Assembly (NCBI GenBank): GCA_033439265.1
Contig: JAVTVX010000009.1
Span: forward strand, 7,281,109 to 7,345,108
Reading direction: 5' to 3'
Source of the DNA: Dillenia suffruticosa
Lineage: Eukaryota > Streptophyta > Magnoliopsida > Dilleniales > Dilleniaceae
DNA: 64,000 nucleotides
Shown: positions 1 to 10,295 of the stretch, piece by piece
Layout: every line of letters begins with the position of its first letter
How positions within the stretch are numbered: the first letter of the stretch is position 1
The notes under the pieces: generated by a model
Database searches by the model: none
Told to the model about the DNA's origin: nothing
Seen by the model: only the letters and a program-made list of their open reading frames with translations
Program-made: the position numbers and the translations under genes

Positions 1-560
1 ATATATATAGCTTGTTCTCATAATCTAAAGAGTAATACTACATAAAACGAATGAGTGAATAACCAAATCAAATAAATCAAAATCTTATAACACAATATAA
101 ATAAATAAAAAATTAAACATTTTAAATTCAATTATTTTAAATGGGTCAAAATAAATTTCAAATAGAAAAAAATATATATTAATTCATTTGATTTTTGACT
201 CATAGTCTCTTTTATCATTATTCTAATAAAAGCCTCATGACAATTTTGCATGTAAATTAAAGCTTAAGAATGAGAGTTAAAAGATACAAAATTGAACCCT
301 TTTATTTTCATTACACTAAACATAATCAAATTAGGAAGGGATAAGAATGTGTTGATGATACAATCTCCTTCACATATATATAGAGAGAGTTAGTTTTCAA
401 GTACATAAGATCACAGTCAACCAAGCAAAGTATTCCCTCTTCCATGTATAAGTCCCGGTTCAAGCCACGGTTCAAGCCAAGGAGGAAAAAACTCTGACGA
501 GTTATGATCAGTTGTTCTCCTCTCTACTCTACTCTTGTACCTCTTTCCTCAAAAACAGCT
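1..560. other. AT-rich sequence downstream of KIN-8A
   Basis: No gene is recognisable. The stretch is AT-rich with short homopolymers. Its right end lies just past the inferred stop codon of the minus-strand kinesin and may hold that gene's 3' UTR. Confidence 0.5.
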
Positions 561-3500
561 TCATGGGTTTGGCAATCTTTGACGAGCAAAACCTGGCTGA
601 AAGTTGTAATCGCAAAAATGCAGTCCCAACGGGAACGCAAACCAGAAACATGGGTATGCAAGCTGCGTCAGTTGTAAAGAAAGGAAACTCATATATGTTC
701 AACAACAAAGCTGAGAAAAAGATGAGATTTTAGACTAGTTTTAGAGGGGGGAGGGTCTTCTTTTCCACTTCGAACACTCTTCTCTGGGTCTTTTTTGTGC
801 GGGTGTTTTCTGCACTAGCAAGTAGCACTTAAACATACATAATGTAGCTATGTCCCGGCCAAGTCCCAAAAGAGCTAGACTCGTTTTGTATGCATAATAA
901 AGCACACTATGCGCATTCATGTGCTTACAGATGAATGTCACCAAGAAAATTTATCCAATGTTTGTTTGCCACATATGGCCTAGAGCACTCCCAGACTTAT
1001 GTGGATCGGGGAGAATAGCATTGGTTAATTATCTGATTAACTGTACATTTTAAGTTGTTACGAAAATAAGAAAATGGACTAGAACTTCGCGTACCTGGAG
1101 AAGCATGGAGGGAGCTGTTGGAGGTTCTTGAACAACATGGCTTTTAGTTTTTCGTCCATTCAACGTGGCAACTGATGGGCTATTAGTGGCTGTTATGTCC
1201 CAAAAAGTCCGTTTCTTTGCCGTTGGAGCCGGTGAAAGAAATCTGTTACTTGGGGTCTTCACTTCACCCCGATTTTGTTCCTTCGTTCTCAAGCTACTCC
1301 TAGTGACCACTCTCGTTATTCCTTCACCTCGCACAACATCTGGTGGTTTAGTACTCTTCCTAGACAGCTCACGAATTACATCATCCTTTTGCCTTAGCTG
1401 CATCGTATGATCATTTTTCATTCTTTCAACCTCTGCCTCCAATGTCTTCACAGCTTGTCTGAGCTCTTTGATGGTTTCTTCTGCACCCTTTTTCTTGGAT
1501 TCTGGTGTGAAACAGTTCCCAGTTAGGAAAGATGGTCTGGGTTTTCGCTTCTCACTTGGCTGTGCTGGTCGAGCAGGAGATAGAAAAGATGTTACTGAAG
1601 AAGGTGTTGGTGAGGAATTCGCTGCCAAGGATTGTGCTTCAAGTGTCATTAACTTCTGCTGCTGTTTTGCCAGCTGCATACGCAATTCACGGTTCTCTTT
1701 TTGTAACTCAAGTAATAGCTTAGCCTGGTCAGCCTCAGTTTCAGGTAATTGTATTTCCTCATTCACCTCGCTTGCCTGCAATTGCATAATATTGTATTAG
1801 GGATTGCCAAAAGTGCAAAACATTCATATTCCTCAAGTGAACCAAGCTACTATCAAAGGCTCACTGGTATTTAATTCAAAAACTAAGACAATGGGATGAA
1901 CCTTGGTCCGGATCTCCTTGGCACGATCAGCCCAATGAAGGGTGTTCTGAGTTTCACCAAATGACAAGTTGCTTGGGCTAATATTGGCTATCATCACAGT
2001 GTTGCAAGCTCCTCCTAAAGAGTCTTTGAGAAGTTGAGTAAGCTTTGAATTTCTGTAGGGAATGTGCTTCTTGCCCTCAACAAGGGCATTGATGCAGCTG
2101 CTCAGTGCAAGCAGTGACCTGTTTATGTTGGCACCCTCCAGTGATCTTAGTGTTCTTTGATCGGTTGCAAGAGCCCTCTCTGACCCAGCAAGATCAATCA
2201 GCGAGAGCTTTCCCACTCGATTGAAAATGTTCATAGAAGCATCCTTAAATTTGTATTCAACCACAACCTAAAAGTAGCAAAAACAGAAGTTACAAAAGGT
2301 TCTAAAGTATTTTGAGATTTGCGCTTATCAACTAACAAAGCTGCAGTTCTTTTAAATTACCTGAAGAATTGCATGGGAACGTGAAGATGTTTCATTGACT
2401 CGAGTAGGTTCAGTTGTTCTATTTCTGTTCCCTTGTTGAAGTAATGCCATTACCTATTAGAGAAACCAAGAAACAAAAGAAAAGATAACTATCCCAACAC
2501 CCTTCAAAATTTAATTTCGAATTTGAGTTTTTGATTTAAAGGAATCAGAAAGAATACTTCATCTGTAGAATATGCTCTATATTGTGTGAGACCTGCTGCC
2601 ACAATTCCCTGCTGTACATTTCAAAATCTTATTTCAGTCGACTGAAACGTTTGTACTGACAGGAAGAAAAGGAGTTTTATGGAGTTGTCTTCTACAACAA
2701 TTTGTTTGGACATCTCAAATTGTGCACAAAACTTTATATCAGACACAGCTAGTGTCAGACCTCCCATAATTTGTCGGAAAACCTACTAATGAGGACATGA
2801 TCAAGAAAATGCACATCTTTTATATGAATTCCTTCATTTTAAAGATTGGTAAAAATTTGAAGCCAATCTTTATTACATTATTCTTTTGGACATAAAAAGA
2901 GGCATACATGAGGAAGCAGAAATTACTTTTTCAATTTCAGAATTGTTTGATCCTTCTTGTGGCTAATGTGTGGCCTGATGTTGAACTTGTTTGCAGCTTT
3001 ACTTGACAACTCAAGATAAGACTATCTATATAGTACCATGAGGTCCTCATGGTTTAATGGGAATGCTGTAAGCACCTGGTGGACTGGACTCTGTTAATCT
3101 TTCTTCAGGAGGGTAAAGTGGAAATCATGTCATGAGCTTAACAACTATAAGGCTGACGAATTTCTCTAAGTTTCTAAGGAGCTCACTCGAGCAAACAAAG
3201 TCCCAATCTTATTTTTCACAATTTTGAATATTTATAAAAATGCATGTGTGCTTTTCCTTTTAAAGCAAAAAAAATGTAGAGCTAAATTGAAAGGGGAAGA
3301 ATCAAACCTGCTTATCTTCTCTGAGGACAAGAGGTCTTCCAGGCGAAAGCAAATCTCTGACAGTTTCATTGTAGACTTCAAGATAGGAAAGATGAACCAC
3401 ATGGTTTCCATCAAAACTCTTTTGCCTGATCTTAGCAAATAAATCCTTAATCGCCAAAACCATAACCCCAGGATTTTCTACTGTCCCCAACATTGTATAT

Positions 3501-4985
3501 GTCTTTCCAGCTCCTGTGGCACCATAACAAAACACTGATCCATTCCTTCCTTGCAGAACTGCCTCAACGAGCTCCGCCGTTCTGAAATTTCAAATAAAGA
3601 AGTTAAAAACTTGAAGGTTAAGAATGGCAATCACATACTCAAGAACACAAATGTATATACTAAGAAAGATGACTAGGTTTAGATAACCTTTAATTTTAAA
3701 AAAATAATAATAACAAAAAAGCCGCAAAATCGAAGATCACAACAACATCAATGCAGTGTTTATAAATGGGCAACTAGCAATCACATGATTTTGAGCACAT
3801 TTGATACTAAGAAACATCTGATTGATGAAGTGCACAAAATAAATGATTAATACAATTACCAAAATTCATGCTTGCAAAAATTATAATAAAAATAGGAAAG
3901 CTAGAACAATCACATAATTTGTTCACAAATTGGTACTAAAAGACATTCAAAGAACCTTGTGGCTAAATGGAGGCCAATGCTAGGACTGGAACTAAATTGT
4001 TCGAAGTAAGATTAAACTTATACCTGCTGATCCGATCAAATCTATCTAAGAAGTATACCTAATGACTATTAAAATGCAAATCTTCAGTTTCTGAGAAAAA
4101 CAAGAACAAGAAGAAATCCAGAATTGGGGCTAACATAAGGAAAACATCAAAAACCATGAAAGATGTTTAAGGAAGAACTTACGTAGTAGAATAAACCTCC
4201 TGTTGAGAAGTTGAATCAGGAAAAGAAGCATCAAAGGTAAAATGTCTTCCTCTGAGTCTCTTAAGCCTAAGATAGTCATTCTCATTAGCAAATTCAGTCA
4301 AAAAAACATCTCTCCTATTCACAATCCTCACACAACATCTTGACCCTTGTTCTTTCTCTTTCTTCCCCATAGGCCTTAGCCTCACAAACACCATGATTCT
4401 ACTCCCACATGCATTACTGTTATCATTCTTTGATTTCTCCGAAATCATCTCCAATTCTTGAACATTTTTACTAATCTCTCCAAACGCTCTTGTCTCTGAC
4501 ATTGGAGCATAAGACCCCATTGATAGTTTCCTCACCGTAGCCTTCCTCGGACAGGAAAACCCGACAATCCTATCGTTTTGATCTCTGATGTTAATCTTAT
4601 TTTCCTTGGGATCATCAAATGTTGGCTGTGGCAAGACGTACGTTCTTGTCACTGTACAATTATTAGACTGAACATCATTAGTAGTACTCTTTTGTTCTCT
4701 GTTTTTGTCGGAAGTCCCAAATAAATCTATACTTGGATGGGTCGAAAACTGTGGTTCTTCGGATTTCATTGAAGGGTTTCGGAGACCTTGTGAAGCCAAC
4801 TTTTGCTGTTCATACAAGAGAGTTAAAGCTCTCATCTTCTCTTTCAAACCGTGGTGTGGATTTGGATTTCTCAGAAGACCCATACTAGTTTCTTCTTGAT
4901 TTGACTTCAATCTTGTTCTTTTTGATGCAATCGATTGATCTTGTTCTTGGGCCAAAGCATTTTGAGACCTTGTTGACACAGGCAT
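561..4985 (-). CDS. KIN-8A: Kinesin-8 motor protein, KIN-8A-like
   Basis: Plus-end-directed microtubule motor of the kinesin-8 family, which generally controls microtubule length. Seven exons are inferred: 4183-4985, 3308-3581, 2558-2608, 2361-2453, 1902-2267, 1095-1775 and 561-662. All boundaries are GT-AG and in phase, giving about 789 residues. The start is the ATG of MPVSTRSQ; the frame is open further upstream but has no other ATG. The N-terminal extension contains [17 protein letters not shown], as I remember it from KIN-8A. The motor shows a P-loop GATGAGKT (about 288-295), switch [10 protein letters not shown] (about 396-404), switch II DLAGSE (about 432-437) and [10 protein letters not shown]. 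Exon 6 encodes two coiled-coil stretches typical of a kinesin tail. No lesion was seen. The last exon, ending [12 protein letters not shown], is inferred from splice sites only. If it is wrong, the protein reads on from exon 6 to a stop near 1050. Confidence 0.9.
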
Positions 4986-5255
4986 TGCAAAGAATATCTG
5001 ATTAACCAAACATGTCCTGTAAAAATTCCGAAATTTCTTTCTGAAACCCCGTTCTTGAAACAGAGTAACCTTGGAAATGAGGGATTTTTATGGAGAATTT
5101 ATGGAAAAATGAAATACCCAAAAAAGCTTAGATGTAGAAGATAGTAATAAGAAGCTGGAAAATCAAAAAATTTTGAAATCATGAGAGGGAAAGGATTCTT
5201 TTTCTAATCTTGGGTGGAGGAGGGGGGGCGTTTTGGCTTTTAAGGAAAATCTCAG

Positions 5256-5477
5256 CCGTTGATTTGATCAGAAATCGACGGTCAATGATATCTGGTTATT
5301 CAAAGTAAAATTAGAATGGACACTTCGGTTTTGCTCTGAGCACTCAATTTTGAGAGAGAGAGAGAGAGAGAGGTGTAGATAGAGAAAAGGGTGAGTGGAT
5401 GCAGTAAAAATTTTGAAAATTTTGGGATATCATATGATACTGTAACGGTCAAAATATATCAGGGTACCCCTAAACGG
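5256..5477. promoter_or_regulatory. Three AACGG (MSA-type) boxes upstream of KIN-8A
   Basis: AACGG cores lie at 5444-5448 (in TGTAACGGTCA) and 5473-5477 (in CCTAAACGGTCA), with a reverse copy CCGTT at 5256-5260 (in CTCAGCCGTTGA). They sit roughly 270-490 bp upstream of the kinesin ATG. They resemble the mitosis-specific activator element bound by three-repeat MYB factors, which drives G2/M genes including kinesins. The motifs are visible; their function is inferred. Confidence 0.5.
5339..5373. repeat. GA microsatellite in KIN-8A upstream region
   Basis: A short (GA)n tract of roughly ten units lies between the AACGG boxes. Confidence 0.9.
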
Positions 5478-5874
5478 TCAGGTATTGAATCTAGACGTGT
5501 GGGCTCCACTAAAAATTGAACGATATGTGGGTGTGTGAGACATATGAAATAAAATCCTTTGCTTTCATTATAGTTCATGATTAAAATCTACATGTATATG
5601 GTATATAAAATTATTTACATATTCATTGAATTAAAAAAGGGAAAGTTTTAATTAATACAAGCCCATGTTTATCATTGTCCACACTTACAATCATATCTTC
5701 CAATAAAGAAATTTCTATTGTCAACATTAGAGACCTAATCTCCTATTAGAGTAACCTAAGAATTTGTTTATAAAATGTTAAATTAATGTACGTTTATGTT
5801 CATTTATAATATGGGATATCTTTTTTATATTATATAGTTACAGACTTATCAAATATAAACGACTTATATACTTT

Positions 5875-6480
5875 TAATTCTTTTATAAATCATTAATTTC
5901 CGATAATCATGTTGAATCTGATTAAATTCGATTCGAGTTGTTTTAGACTTTTAAGAGATAGAACTCTTTTTATTGGTTTTCTTCATATATAAAATTCGAA
6001 TTTAAAATTTTGTCTAGGGGGCACCGTTAGTTATCCTAAACTAGGGGTGTTAATGACACCGGGTAGTGTCACGGGTACCCGTGACACTACCCGGTCAAAG
6101 CTCGAGCTCGAGCTCGAGCCCAGCTGTGTCGAGCTCGAAGGCTCGACGAGCTACCAGAAATATTTTAATTTTTTTAAAAATAAATTTTATAAATAATTAT
6201 ATATATATATTTTTTTAAAAATTATATATAAAATTATATTTTTAAGTATATTTTTTAAATATATTATTTATACCACCCAATGACACTACCCGACGACACT
6301 ACCCGATGACACTTGATGACACTTCGAGCTCGAGCTCAAGCTCGAAAAATACAAATTCGGCGAGCTCGAGCTCGAGCTCGAGCTCACCTAAAGTACATCG
6401 AGCTCGAGCTCGGGTATTATGATACCCGAGCTCGACCCGGGTGTCATAACACCCCTTTCCTAAACCAACTTGGATTTAAA
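5875..6480 (-). repeat. SINE copy split by a hAT MITE
   Basis: On the minus strand the sequence reads as a SINE. The head (GTTGGTTTAGGA, then TAACTAACGG) is interrupted by the MITE at 6042-6457. The body contains TTTTATATATGAAG and CGAATCGAATTTAATCAG. The 3' part (CATGATTATCGG) runs to an A-rich tail near 5875. The same head and body recur elsewhere in the window, for example at 27905-28085 and 63180-63320. Confidence 0.6.
6042..6457. mobile_element. hAT-type MITE, 416 bp, with 8-bp TSD
   Basis: Terminal inverted repeats TAGGGGTGTTA (left) and TAACACCCCTT (right) continue inward with one indel as ATGACACC. Both sides are flanked by the 8-bp direct repeat TCCTAAAC (6034-6041 and 6458-6465), the target duplication size of hAT elements. 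No coding capacity. The interior has a perfect 38-bp palindrome at 6058-6095, two arrays of tandem GAGCTC units (about 6098-6152 and 6324-6440) and an AT-only core (about 6165-6270). Confidence 0.85.
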
Positions 6481-6629
6481 CATAAAACAACACATTTTAT
6501 CATAAAATAAATTGATACTTTATGCATATGCCCTAAATTGTGAGGCATTATGACATTTTGGCCGTTTATTTTGAAAGATCAGAAATTGGGTACACAAATC
6601 ATAATTTTAGTAAATGAGACCACAGCTTT

Positions 6630-6730
6630 CATACATATGTGCGTCAAAGAGTTTTGGTTCAAGTGATATATTTTTTCCTTCCATATAATAGATTCGAATT
6701 CGAGTCCCGATATGTAAAAAAAATAAAAAA
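6630..6730 (+). repeat. Short tRNA-like SINE fragment
   Basis: GGTTCAAGTGATAT is followed by a box-B-like TTCGAATTCGAGTCCC and then an A-rich tail. A similar short unit occurs at 33600-33690. Confidence 0.4.
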
Positions 6731-8190
6731 TAAAAAAATAAAATCTGTGCGTACAAAAAGTTTAGTTATTTATTTAAGGAAGATCACAGTGTTTATGGTT
6801 GTTTTACTACCATTTGATGGAGTAGACGGTAGAACTAGAGGCAGCACTAGAATTTTGAAACCTGGGCCACGCCTTTTCACCTCAAAAGAAGAACCAGAGT
6901 TAGCCCTAAACGAGCAACAACCCTCTTCTTTGTAACCTTTTCCTTTGGCTTGGAATCTTTCAAGTTGCCCCTTTTAAAAAAAAAAAAAAAAAAAAATCTC
7001 AATTTATATTTATGTGGATTTTGCAAGTATATGTTTATTTTTCTAAAGAAATAAATATAATTATTATTATATTAGTCCTTTTTATATTAAATATTTTATT
7101 TAAAATTTTAACTGAACCTAATTTCAACTTTTCAAATTAATTTATTATAAATTCTGTAATTTCTGATATTAAAATAAAATTAAGTTACAGAATTAAGTTT
7201 GAATATATTTTGAGCGTATAATTTCATGGTTTGGAGAAATTATATTATCGATTTTGGATTAAAATATGATAAGATATTCGGACTATTATTATTAAATAAG
7301 GATTATGTACCCTCCCCATCTTCTTGGAGTCCCTTCTCTCCCTCTTATCTTATAGGTGAAAATTACTTTTTTTTGCAAACTTTAACCGATATTTTTTAAA
7401 TTTATATTTAACCCAAATTTTTTATAATTAAAATTACCATAATTTAAATTAAAAATTATGCAATTTATCTAATAAGTGAAAGCAAAAGCACTCAAAATGG
7501 GGCTCCAATAGAAATAGAAGGATCTAAACGTAACTAACGTGGATTTATTCAACTAAATGTGAGATTATGTATTTTTAACTATGATCGAGATTTGATTTCC
7601 GCGGGGAGAATCAGGTTTTCATGTGTTTGGAACATTCCCCATTGGGAGACCCATCCTTCGAAAGGAGTTACTGCAACAGTCAATCTGGATTAGACAATAC
7701 AAAATCCCGAATACCAGATGGTGTTCAAGACATATTATCAAAAAAATAAGACATAAACATCAAGACAACCATTTATTGAAGCCCTTAATCATGGTCGATG
7801 TTTCGATCTTCATAGGCACGGAAAAGCTAGTGTTGGAAGACCTATCCCCTTTGGTCCCTATAACGGTCGATTCAAATTAGTCGGGATGAAAATCTGGATA
7901 CTGGGTGATGGCCGATTCATGATAAAAAAAAAAAAAAAAGACAACCATCTTATTATTAAGTACAGTGTAAGGGAGTCTCTTAAGAGAAACATAAAAAGTG
8001 GCGTAAATGCCTATATACATTTTTATTTCATATGCTAAACAAAAAAAAAAATATTAAAAATGAGTAGGACATAATCAACTATGATGGTCATTATTAGGGT
8101 TATGGTCGTGAGATTATCTTAAGGTTTTTCCAAAAGAAGTCGACTTGAGCAACCAAATCATGGAACATTTTGTAGCATATGCTTAGAGTA
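6731..8190. other. Gene-poor stretch with a SINE 3' end near 7880-7940
   Basis: No convincing gene. Sequence at 7870-7937 (TTCAAATTAGTCGG, a GGATACTGGGTGATG-type end, then poly-A) matches the 3' end of the SINE family seen at 13260-13455. A poly-A run follows a pyrimidine-poor block at 6973-6997. The small open frame at 7623-7880 has no recognisable homology. Confidence 0.45.
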
Positions 8191-8194
8191 TATT

Positions 8195-8397
8195 AAACCC
8201 TGAACTCTAAAGTTATAAACGGAACTTAATGAATAAAAATGTTAAATTTTTTAATCAAATTTTGATTTCAAAATTTGTGAATAAAAATTTCTACATTAAA
8301 ATAACTCTTCTAAATTAAATTGGATAATATTTAGATTAGATTAATCAGAATACGATTTTAAAGAATGATCGGTTTAAAAAAAGATACTAAAGTTACT
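8195..8397 (+). repeat. SINE copy
   Basis: AATGTTAAATTTTTTAATC in the body and TTAGATTAGATTAATCAGAA near the 3' end, closing with an A-rich tail, match the other plus-strand copies at 13260-13455 and 33800-33955. Confidence 0.5.
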
Positions 8398-8876
8398 CGG
8401 TCATAATTGCTCTTTTCCGATTTACAAAACCATTTTTCTATTAGATTACCCACGGGATTAAAACTACACTATATGAATAATTTTTTCATTTAATCAATAA
8501 ATAAATTGCAATCATTAGGATTCAAACATGTTCTATTGAAAAAGATATTCAAACATGCAACCGTTAAATTATATCTATTTGTGTATTTTATTCGACCACT
8601 ATATTCCAATTATTTTTAATCTATTGATTTCTCTGTGTTTGGATAGAGTCATTCCATATCATAATTTATAGTAATATTAGATTCTTTTCAGAAGTTATGA
8701 CAATATAACGTGTTCAAATGACTTGTTTGGAAAAAATTTTGAGGTGGGACCGTCCAAAAAGAAGAAAAAAGGCCAAAAAGAATAGAACTTTTGATCACAC
8801 ACAACCTTCCCGCCACTCCAACAAAGAAAAAGCAAAGCATTTGGTGGGTCTTCCATTGTGTTTATTGTAGTATTTT

Positions 8877-8955
8877 TCCTTCTTGTTATACAAACATACA
8901 TCATACATGCCTGTGTTTTTTTTCCTTCTTGTCATACAAACATATATCATAACTC
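8877..8955. repeat. Short direct repeat 3' of the F-box gene
   Basis: TTCCTTCTTGT-ATACAAACATA-ATCATA occurs twice about 45 bp apart, immediately downstream of the F-box stop codon, probably in its 3' UTR. Confidence 0.6.
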
Positions 8956-8970
8956 AGCTAAAAGAGAAGT

Positions 8971-10269
8971 CTAAACATCAAATTGATCCTGTTCTGCTCC
9001 TCCAATGTCCCAGGATACAAGGCTGTTGACATGAGGAAGGCAGGATATCGACCGCCGAAGGTTTTTGTTTCCCTTGCTGATTTCAAACTCAATTTTTCTC
9101 ATCCCTTCAGACTGCAAACTATAAGAATAAAAAGAGCAGTCTTCATCTCTCCTGAAAATTATTTCCTCATCATCTCTTGAAGTACTGCAAAATGGAACCA
9201 AATCTATTATGTAACCACTTGTGATGCTGTGGTACATTGTCCAATCCTCTCCTTGCAGAGACTCGAGCACCCAAACATCCATCCTTTGGTATATTTCTTG
9301 ATGAATGATGAAACACAAGAAACCCTTCATCTCAATAATCCCATCATGAGCTCTACTATGTTCTGGGAGAGGTATGGTGTGAAATTTTTCGGTGTGCAGT
9401 TCCATAGACACTAAGCATTCGCTTCTATCAATTTGAGGGATCCAATGAATTGCCCCTAGTGCAGAAATCGGTTTATATCCAAACCAACCAAAGAGTCCAA
9501 AAGATGGTCCGTTTACCTCTCTCCAAGAGCTTGCTCCTGGAGTCAATATCTCACAACTGACATAACCTAACTCATCTCGGAATAAATGCACCACCTTGTA
9601 CTTTCCGGTAACATTGCACAATCCAAAGCCATATGATTCATCATGCGGTGGGTATATCGTACCTAAAGGAAGAGCAACTAGCTTCCTTGTTACCGGATTC
9701 AAGACTATCAATCCACCTTTTTTGAACTTGTTATCAATCAAAATCAAACCATTGCATGTGGCTCTAATGTTGCCCAAGCAACTTGCATTAAACTCTTTAA
9801 ATTTTCCCTTTCCGTCCTCAAACTCGATGAATTTCAAGTAGCGCTTGGATCTGGGGTCCAGATCTGGTTGATGAAGGACTGGAATGGACATTGATCGATG
9901 AAGGTTTGCTTCAACCCAGAAGGTTTTTGGATTTTCTTGTTGGATTTGGGGTCCAGTATGGAAGTTTGAGTATTTAATTACAGCAGATTCCAGAAAGATT
10001 ATAACATATTTGGAACGACAAAGATGAGCATCAATGAAAAGTGAGCTATTTACTATGCTATACCATGGCTTACAAACAAACCGTGAACTTTGAAGAGACT
10101 GAAGAGGAAGACGAATGATGATGTTGGAGACACAGTCCTTAGGCATATAAGGCACAAGACTTTCTTGTTGCTTCCTTTTCTCATCATCAATCTCCTTCTT
10201 TGATAAAGCTCTGTCTTCTGCTAATTGAAGTAAGACTCCCTTCTTGTAGCTTCCTGTTTTATTGGACAT
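8971..10269 (-). CDS. F-box/FBA domain protein, 432 aa
   Basis: Probable substrate adaptor of an SCF-type E3 ubiquitin ligase; the target is unknown. The coding sequence is a single uninterrupted exon starting at ATG (MSNKTGSYKK). A charged N-terminal segment is followed by an F-box at about residues 38-83 (LVPYMPKDCVSNIIIRLPLQ, then RFVCKPW and the SLFIDAHL region). The rest reads as an F-box-associated (FBA) domain, including GLILI, IVLNPVTRKLVALPLGTIYP and YGFGLCNVTGKYKVV. Length and layout fit the At3g07870-like F-box group. A splice acceptor (TTTCATTTCAG) lies 26 bp upstream of the ATG, so the 5' UTR is probably spliced. No lesion was seen. Confidence 0.9.
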   Translation of the reverse strand: MSNKTGSYKKGVLLQLAEDRALSKKEIDDEKRKQQESLVPYMPKDCVSNIIIRLPLQSLQSSRFVCKPWYSIVNSSLFIDAHLCRSKYVIIFLESAVIKYSNFHTGPQIQQENPKTFWVEANLHRSMSIPVLHQPDLDPRSKRYLKFIEFEDGKGKFKEFNASCLGNIRATCNGLILIDNKFKKGGLIVLNPVTRKLVALPLGTIYPPHDESYGFGLCNVTGKYKVVHLFRDELGYVSCEILTPGASSWREVNGPSFGLFGWFGYKPISALGAIHWIPQIDRSECLVSMELHTEKFHTIPLPEHSRAHDGIIEMKGFLCFIIHQEIYQRMDVWVLESLQGEDWTMYHSITSGYIIDLVPFCSTSRDDEEIIFRRDEDCSFYSYSLQSEGMRKIEFEISKGNKNLRRSISCLPHVNSLVSWDIGGAEQDQFDV

Positions 10270-10295
10270 TGGCTATATTAAGGACTATTCCAAAC

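Noticed and set aside
1165..1800. Plus-strand open frames of 63-110 codons
   Set aside because: They are antisense shadows of kinesin exon 6.
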